A stretch of 64,000 bases of DNA, from contig BROE01000003.1 in the NCBI GenBank assembly GCA_036571765.1, positions 9,234,138-9,298,137 of the forward strand. Reading direction: 5' to 3'. Source of the DNA: Plecoglossus altivelis (lineage: Eukaryota; Chordata; Actinopteri; Osmeriformes; Plecoglossidae). The notes beneath the pieces were generated by a model. That model saw only the letters and a program-made list of their open reading frames with translations, did not search any database and was not told the origin of the DNA. The stretch's first letter is position 1. Each line of letters starts with the position of its first letter. Of the stretch, positions 48,081 to 60,967 are shown in pieces. Position numbers and translations under genes: made by a program.

Positions 48081-51000
48081 GTAGGGTGCAGTACTGCCCA
48101 CACAGGCTGTCTCTACCCCCCCCCCTCCCCGCCAGGTAGGAGCGACCTCCATCCACGCTTTCCTCTACGCTGCCAAACCCCCATCCTGCGGCACCCCAAA
48201 GACACAAACCCCCCGAGGCCCAAAGAGAAGCGCTTTGAGCCAGCAGCAGGCACTTTCCCGACCTCCCTCCCCCCCGTCCCCCCTTTTTTCCCGCCCAAAA
48301 CCTCCTGGAGAATGTGCCAGCCCAACTCCCGTACCTAGTACCATTGTCACCAGCCCTCCTTCCCCACCACCTTGCCAACTCCGCTGTTCAACCAAACCGA
48401 CCGGATGCCTCCGAGGCCAAAGACCATTGTACCAGTGTTTGACCTCGCTCCGCTAGCCGCTAGCCCCAAGCCATCCTCTCTACCTCTTGGTCTGCATGGC
48501 AGACTCCCCACTCTCCCTTCAACCCTCTTTCCTTCCCTCCCCCCTCCCTTTTCAAAGACAGCATTGTCAGGTCGCTGTGTAGCATTTAGGAGCAGTCCCC
48601 GCAAAGGCTGTCAAAGAGATTGTCAAAGAGATTTTAATGTAAATAGTTGACATTGTTTTAAAGAAGGAAAAAAAGAGAACTCCAAGAGTCAAAACTTGAG
48701 AAAAGCAAAGCAGTTAAAGAAAAAGAACCTTGAAAATGGACTGATGTATTCACTAAGAGCTTTTGTAAAGACTGTCTCCAATTCCAAAGCTCGTAACCAA
48801 AATTGTACATGTCCGAGGATTGTTTTTCAACATGCTGGTTTATTAATATCAAGCTGCGGCGCATATGTCTGTCCAGTGATTGGGTGAGAGCTGAAGCTGG
48901 CATAGCCGAGCACCAATAGACTGTCGTGATGCTTAAATGCAGCTCCGCCCTCTCAAGCCAATGATGAGTCTTCTACTGTACATGTACACTGTCTGTTCCT
49001 TCAGTCGATCCTACCAACCCAAATAGCACAGAAAGCAAAGGCCAGTTTGTCTTGTACAGGGCAAGCTATTTTTTTAAAGCACTCAACCATATACATTGAA
49101 ACTTTAACCAAACTCGACCCAAAATTGTGTGTATTTCGTATTTGTTTCTTGTTATAGATCTTATTGATTGAGATTAACTGTCATGCTTCGATTATCCTTT
49201 GAGTCTGAATATGATGACAGCTTTACGATATGTCAAAGGCAAGGCGCTGCCTGTCTCTCCTGTGTGACTATACCAATGGCTTACTGATGTAATGTGATTT
49301 AGTGTAGCGTCTCCTATTCTCAGGTCAACAGCTCACCTGATCTCTGTCTCGAGCATGTGGTCCTAATAATATGCAGCCTTCTGTTCTTCAAAACAGCTGA
49401 GATGTGACCAGTCCTTGGACCACGCAAGTTCTGTTACCTCTGCCGAGCCACCTCTGCCTGCCAGAGATCAGGGCTTTTGGACTTCTGAGAAATAGGTTGC
49501 TACACGAAACGTGATTAACTGAATGGGTTCCACGGTGTGACGAGGGGTTAATGTACAGTATTCAGCTTTTGTATGCTTGACTCAAGACGTGGATGTTTTG
49601 AACATTGGGCGTTTTTCTACTGTCCTCACAGACAGACTTGCCTCTCAGAAAAACTTTGGATGTTATTGGTGTTTATGTGCATTTGAGAATTTCTCTCTCT
49701 CCCTCTATCTTTCATTTCTCTCTCCTTCTCTTCCATCTGTTGCCAGTATTATAATGACTGTAATAATGATAACAATAATACTGTAGCTAATACAATAATT
49801 AATGCTTTAAGACAAGATCCAAAGACGTAATAATACTTTAACCATATAGGTGCATATGACCTACAAGAAAGCTATTGTTTACTTGATGATGTACTGCTGT
49901 TTCTGGTGAAGGCTGGAGTCCCTGTATCTGAGCTACTGTTAATGCCTCTCAATAAGCACACTGGAGACTGTGTAACCAAAACCCCCACCCCCCCTCCAAA
50001 CCCAAATCCCAAGTTCCACAGCCAAGCCCCCACCCAGCCACCCCCCCCCCCCCCCCCACCCTCAAGAGCCATACTTCAAGACGTGGATTTTGGAACTTGG
50101 TGCGTTTTTCGTTTACTGGTCTCGGATGAGTCTCGGAGGAAAAACTGGGGGATGTTTAATTGGGGTGTTATGTGCATTGAGAATTCTCTCTGCTCTCTAT
50201 CGTATTTCTCTCATCCTTGCTTTCCATCTGTTGCCCGTATGATAATGACTTGTAATATAGATAAGAAAATATCTTGTAGCTAATACAATAATATAAGTGC
50301 TTTAAGCAGAGACGAAGAGAGGTAATATCGTTATAGACCTAAAGAGGATGTGTGTGTGTTCCGCGAAGAGATATATGAGATTATATATGGGTCGATGTTG
50401 TGCTGAGTCCTTGAGTCTGAGCTCAGCTTTCGTTACTATGCGTGCATTGTCGTTATGTGTGCTTTGCTCAATAAGCCGCGGGGAGCGTACTGGGGAGTGA
50501 CTGGTGTGAACAAAACCCAAAAAGTGGCCGGCCGCACAGACCAAAATCCGCAAGTTGGGCAAGTCCAAGTGCTCACACGAGGGTCCGCGCGTGCTTAGCC
50601 TTCCGCGTGTGCATCGTTTCTGGTTGCGGCCTGGCCCCCCCCGACGACTTCAAGAGGTGAGTCACACGCGCGCTCACTCGAGGTTTAACGGGAATTTGGG
50701 TAGTTTTCGAAACATTCTTTTTTCCCCTCTATATATTTGGCGGATCCACCTTCTAGATGGGGATAGTCTGAGGCATGTGGTAGGGCTAGGGCAATTTGGT
50801 GGAGAATACAGTGCGGTAGGTGTTTGGAGACTTGGGATATTAGAGGAGGAGGATGTTGGCCTGGGATTGGGGCTTTACCACTGAAGGGGGCTTTAAGTGA
50901 CAAACTGTACTTAGGAGATATGGCGCCGTTTTGTTCAGCCAATTTGACTCTGGGGGCACTGTCGTGATTCGTGAGAGCTCGAATCTTTCGGCGTCACACG

Positions 51001-51765
51001 GCAGGGTACGGACGCTGGGTCCTTGTGGAGGACTTGCGCGGTTTGAGCGGGGGTGGAAAAGGATAAGGGTTGTGTGTGCAGAGAACGTCGCAGCGGTAGT
51101 GGTGCAGCAGGATTTAAAAGATAAGCTGCACCTATATGGGGGTTCGCCGGGGTGGGATGGCCTGTGCGTCCGAGTCTGCGGGCGTCTGTGCCGTTGCGCT
51201 CCACCATCACGCGCTTGCTGTACGTGGTTTTTCTGCCCTCCATGCTGGAAGCCCTAACTGACAGCCATGGGGTACTAGCAGAATGCAGAGATGGTCTGGC
51301 GCCACCGCTAGCCTTCCAAAGGTTATTGACTGACTGACTGACTCTGTTCTGTTTTTGCTCCGTAACAAACCAATGTTTACTACAATACCAATGATCTTAC
51401 TTCTGTACAGAAATGTGCATTCCAAATACCACAAGACAAGTTTTTTTGTATACAAATTATTTTCTATTTCCTTTCATCTGCATTCCCGGGGGTCTTAGTG
51501 ACTGTAAGATGTAAATATTGGGTCCTCTAGATGAAGTCTCTGTTATACTACCGTAGACCCAGCTATTAACTATGATTTTCTTTTTTCTGGAGATGTTGTT
51601 GCCATAGTGATGATGACCAAAAAGATACCTGTGATGTGCACCTGTCCCTATGTCTTGCTCCCGTGGTTAAGTGTGTTTCCTCTCTCCCTCCCTTCCCCCT
51701 CCTGTACCCCACTGGTGTGTGTGTCTCCTCTCCCCTCCCCCCTCTATGCCACAGAGCTAAATAAA
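48081..51765 (+). other. Probable 3' UTR of the ZFHX gene
   Basis: No new gene is visible after the stop at 48080, and the first plausible polyadenylation signal in context is AATAAA at 51760-51765, giving a 3.7-kb 3' UTR. It contains a 107-codon open frame (48136-48456), an AU-rich stretch around 48650-48800 and 49060-49160, a C17 run near 50041-50057 and an anomalous duplicated block (49583-50560). Confidence 0.5.
49583..50560. repeat. Degenerate direct duplication, possibly an assembly artefact
   Basis: The segment 49583-50000 recurs at 50078-50520 with the same order of anchors: CAAGACGTGGAT, TATGTGCATT, TTCCATCTGTTGCC, TAGCTAATACAATAAT and CTCAATAAGC. Single-base insertions, deletions and substitutions lie between the anchors. 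The junction is a C-homopolymer at 50041-50057. Confidence 0.8.
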
Positions 51766-53101
51766 GTCTGGTTTGGTGCATGTCGGCTTCATCTATTTGT
51801 GTCTGAGAGGCAGAGGGACTTGTGTTTGCGGGAGGGTGCACCCAAAGATATTCTGTGCATTTGTGACCGCTCTTCTTTGTGGCTTTTGATTTAAGGGTAA
51901 ACTGGTTGTGTGTGTGTGTGAAGCTCATGTTGTGCAGCTATGTGTGTGAGTGTGTGTTACTCGGTGATGTGTGTAAGGCGTTTGGTGAATGGATCCCTGA
52001 CCTCTGGGGTCACTTCATTAATTACGTGTGTGACATTCAGCCAGATGAGTTTCCTTTGTGACTAAATGATATGATGAATATTAACGACCTCGGATGAATT
52101 ACACTACTGCTCCTGCCCCTGCCGCTGATGATGATGGTGTGTTTTACGAGCCTGCCCGAGCTGATGAAAATTGCACCATGCAGCACATTTTAAGAGAGAG
52201 AGAGAAAGACATTTTCATCCTTCACGTCTCTGGAGTCTGAAGCCCACAGGGGGGCTCAGTGCAGGTGCGCCTTTGGTCAGTCACATGTGAAAGGAGACCT
52301 CGCACGCGAAGATGCACTAGTCATCCGTGAAAGGCTCTCTCATCTCCTCCCAGATCTCTAGGCTGGGTATCTCTCAACCACAGTGAGGACCCTGCTAGAT
52401 GGTAGGAGTCCTTTGCGGATGGTACTACAGACGGTGTGTGTGTGTGTGTGTGTGTGTGTGGGCACGAGAGCGGGGCCTAGTTAGTTGGGGGGAGATGGGT
52501 AGAGGGAGGGGTTGGAGAGAATGGTGAGGCAAGGCTCTTAACTGAACTGAGAGAACAAAAGCAAAGTGAATGTGTGGAGAGGGCAGAGGGACAGAGATGG
52601 TCATGTGGTTGATAGCCATCTTGGGAAGTCACCCTGATAAAGTGATCCCCCTCCCCCTGTCCCCCGTCCCCCTCTTAATCAAATGAGTACTCTGCAGCTG
52701 GTGGGGCTGCGGCAAAAAGGGGGGTACAGGGGGTGGACTTGAGGGATGGCGTGAAATTATTGCCTGCTGGTGTATATGTGACGCTGGGGGTTGGTGGGGG
52801 GATGGTAGGGGTGTGTGGAGGAGGGGGGGTGTAATATCATTGCCTGCTGGTGTATCTGTGATGTGGGGGTGGGGGTGGGGGGGGGGTGGGCTCATTTAGA
52901 TTTAGATTGGTTATGTGAGGAGAGAGCTGAAAGGCCAGCTCATGTTTATGCATGAGTCCCAGAGCATAGTTCCCCGGCTGAGCTCCCAGTTAAAGGGACA
53001 GGGCAGAAATCGCACGCGCGCACAGTTCTGTTTCACACGATAAGACTTCAGACCCAGCATTGCACAGTGTTCTATCAGATTTCAATCTCTCTGTGCGTGT
53101 T

Positions 53102-53113
53102 ATGCATATGCAT
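53102..53113. promoter_or_regulatory. Palindromic POU-dimer (MORE) motif
   Basis: ATGCATATGCAT is an exact match to the MORE site, known to bind POU-domain dimers such as Oct1/Oct4/Brn. It is followed by GTCTGATCAG in a non-repetitive stretch. Function is inferred from the motif only. Confidence 0.35.
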
Positions 53114-54479
53114 GTCTGATCAGGTAGCATGGCTTGGTCGACATCAACAGTGTCCATTTATATTCGTTGACGCCTCCGTTCAACAAAGGTGTGATTTTTT
53201 AATCGTGACAGGTCACATCTGCTGAGAGTGCTCTGTGTCTGATTACTCTGCTGCTATACTTTCAGAATATACACAATCTCAAACACACAGACGCACACAC
53301 TCACATTTTACACTGTAGGACAGTAATCAGTAAATGTCTTTGAAGGAGAGTTTGTTCAGCACTTCATCAGGTATAAAGTGGTTTTTATTTGGAGATGTGG
53401 TCCCTATCCATCTTTTAAATGACTTTTTAATGGTCGTCAGGCCATACTAATCAATCATGAGAGAGAGCTTCCCTGGTAGCTTCAAAAAGAGTATTTATAA
53501 TAGGAACTTTCTGGAGCAGAAACTGATTCTCAGCACATGATTCCAGGGATGTATACTATATATCCATGTAGTTAAACAGTAAGAACGTGCTTTTTTAAAA
53601 CAGAACATTCTCATATACTGTATTTATTGCCTTTCCCCAAGCCTCCTACACTGAGCTGGATGATAAGAGCTGGAAAACGCCTTTGGATTTCCTCTTTGTC
53701 CTCTGTTTTGTATCCCCCACACAGAGTAGATGCAATCAGTCCATAAAGATGGTGTTTTCATTCTCCTTTGTCACAACACTCATTTTTATGATTCTGCTCT
53801 GTGCTTTCAGTGACCCCCCCCTTCCCATACAAGCACACCAACTCGCCTGACCCCCCCCCCACACACACATACACCCACTCAGTACTTTACATCCATAATG
53901 AGATACAAATAAGCATCAGCAGGACTGTTTCTATGCCACGCGTCACTGTGTGAATATTACTCACACTTATTAGCTGACTTATGTTAATCTCTCCACTCTC
54001 TGCCCACAGACAACAGAATCCCCATCACAGGGGGTGCAGTGAACTGTGTGTCTGTGTGTGTGTGTGTGTGTGTGTGTCTGTGCGTCTGCGCGCGCGCACA
54101 CGTGCGTCAGCTTTGAGCGACGGTCATGTTGTTCGGCTGATCTGCATGTGAAAGGCCTCACTAATTACATCACTTATGCTAAGGAGAATCACACACACCT
54201 TCGCGTGCACGCACGTAGACGCGGAGGGTCGCAAAAGGCAACAGAAGATACGCCTCGTCCGAGGGGAAGCTCTTCCTCTCCTGCCCCCAGCGAAAGGAGC
54301 CGTCGCCTCTTGCCACTCAGAAAGGCATTTGAAATGTCCCGCTACGTTATTCATTTAGGTCAACGGAATGTTTCGATAATCGCAACCAGGTAATGAACAT
54401 GGTGAATAAGTTATTGGTGAGTTTTCAGCCCTTGATACAAGGCTTGTCCTCTATTGGCCTGGGACATTGATAGGACCCC

Positions 54480-54735
54480 CGTTGGAATGACTGATTGAGT
54501 CTGACACATTTTAATTACGCCCAAATTAAATGAATCGGCTGGCAGACTATAAAACATTGCTGTTTAATAACGAGTCCCCTCCATTTGCCTTTTTTTCCCC
54601 TCCTCATCCAATCCCATTTCAGCGGCCTGCACCAAATAACCTCTCTCTGTTTAATGATATGCAAATGAATTTGCATGAACCCCATGATCCCGTGCGATGA
54701 TTAAACTGAGATGACATTAGCTCCCTGCCGTGCTC
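54480..54735. promoter_or_regulatory. Candidate enhancer with inverted octamers
   Basis: A non-repetitive AT-rich block with homeodomain-type cores (TTTTAATTACGCC, AAATTAAATG, TTTAATAACG) and a perfect inverted pair of POU octamers: ATGCAAAT (54659-54666), a GA spacer, then ATTTGCAT (54669-54676). This composition is typical of vertebrate conserved non-coding elements near homeobox genes. Conservation could not be tested here. Confidence 0.4.
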
Positions 54736-55139
54736 AGGCTACAGTCAGTGTGTCTGTCTGTCCCCACATCTCCCCTATCTCCCCCCCCCCATCCATACGC
54801 AGCCGAAAATGAGTCTTTATGTCTCCAGTCCATCACAGTATTATCCTTGCTACAGCCTCCAAGTCCAGCCAGGGAAACAGGCTTGGCCACATGTTAGACT
54901 CTGGTTGGACTCTTCCATAGATGGTGACGAAAGTGGAGACCAAAAGAATGAAACTCAAGCAAAGGTTTGGGTCTTTCCTTATTGATGAAGACACGTAGCA
55001 TACTACATCACACACTTTTGGGGTTTGATGTTTAACCGAAGAAACACCACTCTGCTGGTAGAAGCATCGAGTCTCCCCCCCCCTTCTTCTCTGTTTTCCC
55101 TCCTCCAATGCTCTCTTCATTGCAGTGTGAATCTGGCTC

Positions 55140-55430
55140 CGCCTCTTCTGTCGTTTATTGTACTCCATTTGCATAATGAAGCCCGCTCTTAATTAAGATC
55201 CCACTGGAGTCTGGCGCCAAGGATGAAGGGAGGACGAATAGGGGGAAGGAATGAGGGGAGGGAGGGCGGGGCTGGATGCTCCTTGGTTGCCAGAAAGACA
55301 GAATTTGCATATCCGCTCGTATCCAACTACGAGGCACGATAAAAAAAATATATAATAAAAGCGTTGACGAGCGATTAAATCACTAATTATGATGGGCTGT
55401 TGAAATTAGCGCGTGTCTGTTAATTAGGCG
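55140..55430. promoter_or_regulatory. Candidate enhancer block with octamer-like and TAAT motifs
   Basis: Contains CATTTGCATAATG (55169-55181), AATTTGCATAT (near 55302), CTTAATTAAG (55190-55199), CACTAATTATGA and GTTAATTAGG (55415-55424) in a block free of simple repeats. Inferred from motif density only. Confidence 0.35.
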
Positions 55431-57224
55431 TCGACGGGATGCCCAGACACGTCCCGCCCCTGCTGCCTGCAGCAGTCTGACTGACAGGAGACACCCTGAC
55501 AACACGCCCCCCCCTTCTCCCTTCAAGTCTGGCAAGTCTGTAGAGTATCCCTTTAAGACCCATTCATTCCTGTCAGTGTGCATCAGTACCAACTCCTGTT
55601 CCTCTTCTATCTCCACATCCTCCCCGGTCTCTCCTTCCCTCTCCCATCTCTTCTCCTGGAAACAGGGGTTATGCAGCTGATGGTCCGGATGACCATCCAT
55701 CTCCTTCCTTCTCCGTCTGTGCCCAGCTGTGCCATAGCATGAACAGCCGCAGGCTAGCTAGCCACGTTGGCACAGCGGAGATGTACGTCTCATCCCGCTT
55801 GCCCACCGCGGACTTCGGTCGCATTCGCCAGCCTGTTCCGAACATTCCGCGACCATGTGGCGTGTGCGTGGCACGGTTTTCTATACGCATCTGGCAGTGC
55901 CCGTGGCTGTGTGCTAGCTTGACGTTGGCACCCTGCCATGTCGCTGTCAGCTTGTTTTTCTCCTCCCTGGAAGAAATGCCATCGCAGAATCCGGTGGAAA
56001 GCGCCTTGGGAGCTTCAGACACCGTATGGGTATGGAGGAGCGTGTTATCTCGGTTTGGCACAACGCCAACTTTCTCTGTCCTCGTCGAACCTGAAAAGAT
56101 GCCATAGCTCAGCCGCTGGCAATGGTTGCCCGGGCACCTTCTTGTGGCTCAGCGTCCAAACAAACAAACGTTGAGCGGTGCCAAGTCCTCCAAGGTGAGT
56201 CCGCCGTCTCTGCCGTCAGCTCCGCGGGCTCTGGTTGGCAACGGCACCCATAAGCTGGCACCGACTTGGGCAGGAAGAGGGACGGAGAAAGGGGAATGGC
56301 GGCGGAGGACCCCACCGCATTGGCACCGTTCCCGGCTGGCATCAACGGTCTTCGCCGTACCCGACCAAAAGCCTCAAATTAGCCGCTGTAGTTATTCTAT
56401 TCATCCCTCCATCCACATTCTACTCTCCTCTCCATCCTCCACCATCTCAACCTCGGATCTCTCGGCCTCTCTGAGGGGGCCAGTCTTGTCTGTCATGATC
56501 CTAGTGTAGCAGTATGGAGGTCTGTCTATGGTCCTCTCTGTTCCTCTTCCTCTCTTATCCGCCTCGCCCCCTCACCCGTGCCCATGCCCGCCCCTGCTCC
56601 AGTCCTGACTGGATGGCACTGTGCCAACCTGCAGCTGCCATAGCTCTCATTTGTAGCTCATCTCTCGTTCGCCCTTCCCCCTGTCTCCATACCTCCCTGT
56701 TTGCTCGCCCTCCCTCTCCTCCCTGTCTATGGGTTTTTTCTCTCTCTCTCCTCCCTAACTATCTCTCGCTTCCGGACTCCCCTTAACTACTGCATTTTCC
56801 TCTGACATCTTTGCAAGATTACCCTGGGCTTCTGACCCCTCTGTGAAATCCTCTGCTCGGTCTTCTTCATTACTTTGCCTCTACATCTCTAATCTGCTGG
56901 CTGAGGGAATGTCCTGTGTGTGCAGGTAATTACAGTAGAGCAGCCACAGCTCCAATGTGACTATTCTTATTCCACAGAGAGATGGAGCCCTGAGTTGGTG
57001 GAAAACCCTTATGTTGTTTTAATTAACCAATCCCAGTCCCCCATCCCTCCTGTCCCCCGTCCACGGCTAAGCTCCAGCTTTAGCTGGAACGCAGAACGCC
57101 GCGATCATGGGCTAATCTCCTAGCGACATTTTTGCACAACGCTGTCTTCCACCTGACGACACTCACAATCTCGTGTTTTCCACGAAAAAACACTCTTTCC
57201 ACTGCAAACAAAGACCTGCCCATT

Positions 57225-57310
57225 TGGGCAATGACGGGAACACTTTCATTAGTATACTGCATAATGCTGTGCGTATGCAAATGAGGTGTGAAATTTATGC
57301 AGGGAATGAG
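57225..57310. promoter_or_regulatory. Candidate enhancer fragment with octamer
   Basis: A short AT-rich block with TTCATTAGTATACTGCATAA, the octamer ATGCAAAT (near 57277) and AATTTATGCA. Similar in style to the blocks at 54480 and 55140; regulatory role inferred only. Confidence 0.25.
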
Positions 57311-58321
57311 AGGAGCGGTGAAATCCCCCATTCTGTTCTGTTATCCCTCTCCAGCCCTTAACCCTCTCCACTCAACATCCTCTTCTTCCACATGCTCTTT
57401 TCCTCACTCCCCTTATCCACTAGACTTTTCTCCACCTCGCCAAAAGCTGTCAGGCTTGCCACTTGGGCTCCAGCCAGGACTTTCAGCTGGCTTTGTCCTT
57501 TCGTGCCTCTCGCTCCATCTTCCGTGTCTGTCTGAGCTCAGGAGTGGCCTTTCTAAACACGTTTTTTCGCATTGCCTGCAGACACACGCTGTGTCAACAG
57601 CTGAGTGTTTGAACAAGGTTATGAACACGGAATGATCTACCCGCATGCATGCGTGCGCATGTGTATGTTTTGCGTGCCTGTATGTGTGTGGACTGTTAAC
57701 AAAACCCCTCTGGTTTCTGGCCTTTATGTGATTCTCTGTGTTTCTGTGTTTGTGTGGTTGAGCGTGCTATCATGTGTGGCCCTCATTTACAGCCGATACA
57801 AATTCTGTGTGTGATGGGACCGTATCAAGGCACCCTGTGAGAAGCCTTACCGCTGTCTAAGATAAACACCTTTATTACCACTGGCTCCCTTGGCAATCAC
57901 CATAGCAACACACCATGGCACCCACGTGAGGTGCATAGTAAGAATCTTCCCCCAGTCAGGCTGAGAGACAGCCACACATAACATCCAACTGAATCCGAAT
58001 CTTGCGACACATGCGCCCTCCAATAACGTGGCAAGCAGTGGTCACAACGGACTTGTTTAGATAGCTTTCTTCCAGTATCCACCGGCTGGGTAGCACCAAT
58101 ACTAACTCTTACTCGCTCTCTCTCTTCCTCTCTCTCTCTCTCTGTGTCTCTCTCTCTGGTCTTGACTTTAACAGGTCCTGATGAACCACAGTCAATGATT
58201 CTAATGAGCTATCGATCACCGTGGGAAAACACAGCGACACAGAAGGAATGAGAGGACAGAGAGAGAGAGAGCGAGAGAGAGAAGGGGAGTGTGGGATAGA
58301 AGGATATAAGGATAGAGACAC

Positions 58322-58370
<49 letters not shown>

Positions 58371-60680
58371 GATAGAAAAATGGAGGGAGAGAGTGAAAAA
58401 GATAATCAGACAGGAATAAATACTGCAACGGTGCACATGCAAGACTGCAAGACACTGAGCAGGACAGATGATCAATATCTGCCTGCATTTACATGATACT
58501 GCTTCCATTCTCTCCAATATACTTCCATAGGCCGGAACGAGGACTGGGCTTCAACCTCGACCAGAAAGAAAGAGGAGAAGCGGTCGCAATGGCCTCTGAA
58601 CCATGAATGTCCCACTGCAGTTTGGTCTTGACAAAGCCAGGATGCCATGAGAGGAGCAGTGACGTGGTGTCTCTATTTCTCTTGCTGTCCCAATGTACTA
58701 CACGAGGAAGAGGCAGCCGGCTGGGAGGGGCAGGTTCGCGTGTGCGTCGTGTGTGTGGTGTGGGGCGCGTCGTGTGTATGGTGTGCGGTGCGCCGTGTGT
58801 GTTGTGTGCATGTGGTGTGAGTGGTGTGGGCTGCTGTTGCTGATAATGAAATGCAGCGGCGAACAAAGAGCTTGGGCCTCTATTCTCCTCTCTGCTGCCT
58901 CATTTCAGTCAGTCTGAGGGACTGTGTGTGCATGTGTGTGTGTGTGTGTGTATGTGCACGCGTGTGTGTTAGTCCCCTCCCCTCCTCCTGTTAGTATTCT
59001 GCATGGTAGATCCCCCTAATGTAATAACTGTGTCTGCATGTCTAATTTACAGCAGGAGAGAGTAAATAGCCTGTGGTTAATTACAGTATGTTTGTGTACA
59101 TGTGTGTGTGCTCCTCTGCATGTGTGTGTATGTATGTGTGTTCTTGGGAGGGGGGGTTGGCATGTATATGTGTGTGTCTTCATGCGCGTGGGTGTGTCAG
59201 AATGATTTATGAGTTGCAAATAGCTACACCAGTGGCCGTTTCTCCTCACTTAGTTTTTAATCTGTCTTTCCATTAATTTTCCTGGAGACGTTATTATGGT
59301 TTTATAGGTGCGCGCACAAGTGTGCGCACGTGAGTGCACGTATATGTGTTAATGAGACATTGCTGTGGACATGTGCACCTTTTGGAAGAATTGAGGTTTG
59401 GATTGTACATTGTGTGCTGTCTTCCCCTCTCCTCCTATCTCCTCTCTCCTCTCCTCCTATCTCCTCTCATCTTCTCGCCTCTCCTCTCCAACATTCTTTC
59501 CCCCCTTCTCTTCTCTTCTCTTCCCTTCTCTTGTCTCCACTCTCCGCAATTCTCTTTTTTCCTTCCCCAACCAAGAACCTCTCTGAGGACAGATCTTTAT
59601 TGACAGTACATGGCAGCACATGGAAACAGCAGGTCAATCCGTTTAGCCCGGAGGCCGATTCACCAATTCACCAATTTGTCAGTGTTAGTTTGAGAAAGAA
59701 AAGCAGCTAATCTCTCCTCTCTGCTCTCTATTGATCACACACTTAGACTCCACTTCACTGTCTAAACACTATCGATCCCTTGCTCCCTCTCTTTTTTAAC
59801 CTTCTACAGCTCACTCTCTCATTCATTTCTTCACATAGACTGGGACTCCCAGACAGTGCGAAGGTCTATGGTAGAGCTGTGAGATTCACCTTCAGCAATG
59901 CCTATAGTATACTGGAACTGGAAATGGAGTCTGCTTACTGCAATGCAGTAGGCCCATGTAATATAGATTGGTTTATAGAACTGTTTGATGAAACTGGTTC
60001 ATGAAAGGATGAACAGGGAATTTAAACGATTGGGAAAGAAACGTGGGCATGACATTAAACATTTTCTGTTTTAAGACTTCTCAAATAGGAGAATTGTACA
60101 GTCTTTCGAAGGCAAAAAGCCTTTTTTCCAGTGATGATACAGGTTTTCGCCAACAGCTAAATGTTGGAATTTGTTAGACTTGTGAGACCCCTACTGGTAA
60201 AACATTGGTGGTGGAGACCAGGAAGTCTCGTCTACAGCCGATGATCTTGTTGCTATTACAAAATCTTTGCGTACAACGGATCTACCTCATTGATCGGTCA
60301 GCGAATTCGGGTTTTTTGTTATGCACATTCATTTACACTTTATCCAACAAAATACAAGTTTACTACCAGTAATTGAATCCTAGTTCTCAAAACATTCCTG
60401 GCAATTCTGGTACGGGACAGAAATACGTGAACAAACACGAGACGGTTCTGACGCAAATAGCAGTCTCGTAGTAGAAGCGAATCTTTGCCGCTTACAAAAC
60501 GCGCATGTGAACGGCTTGTGTAACTGAATCAGCTGTTGAGTAACAGATAATGATTGTTGTGTTCACTGGGAGGAACAGTGAAATGAGCAGCATAAGCTTA
60601 GGTTTTTCTGTTTAAGAAAACATCGGATGAACGAAATTTTCTGTGCAGCAGAAGACATCGTGAAAAGCTGATCTAGAAAA

Positions 60681-60919
60681 ATGTCTTTAGCAGACAGCGG
60701 TGGAGAAACTCGGACCTTGGTTCGGCAGATGCTGAAGGAGCTCTTGTCGGGTAGCGAGGATCCGCAGGGCTTCTTCGGTCTGTGCGTGTCTCTTATGGGA
60801 CACCACGACACCCGGGCACAGTTCCTGTCCCTCATACAGCCACTGTCCTCGACACATAGGACCCTACACTCCAACCTCACCTCCATCTATTTGGAGTACT
60901 TTTCCGTGGTAGGACCAAG

Positions 60920-60967
<48 letters not shown>

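Larger units (their letters stand above)
51766..60680. other. Large intergenic region between the ZFHX and cryptochrome genes
   Basis: No exon could be supported. It contains simple repeats (GT at 52434-52460; GT/CG at 54050-54110; CT at 58110-58160; GA at 58255-58370; GT/CA-rich tracts at 58740-58820 and 58920-59200; CT/TCTCC at 59420-59540). G- or C-rich tracts lie near 52650-52890. Several AT-rich, low-repeat blocks with octamer and TAAT motifs are listed separately as possible enhancers. Confidence 0.6.

Noticed and set aside
60317..60326. D-box light-response element upstream of the cryptochrome gene
   Set aside because: GTTATGCACA only partly matches the D-box consensus and no second site or E-box partner was seen nearby.
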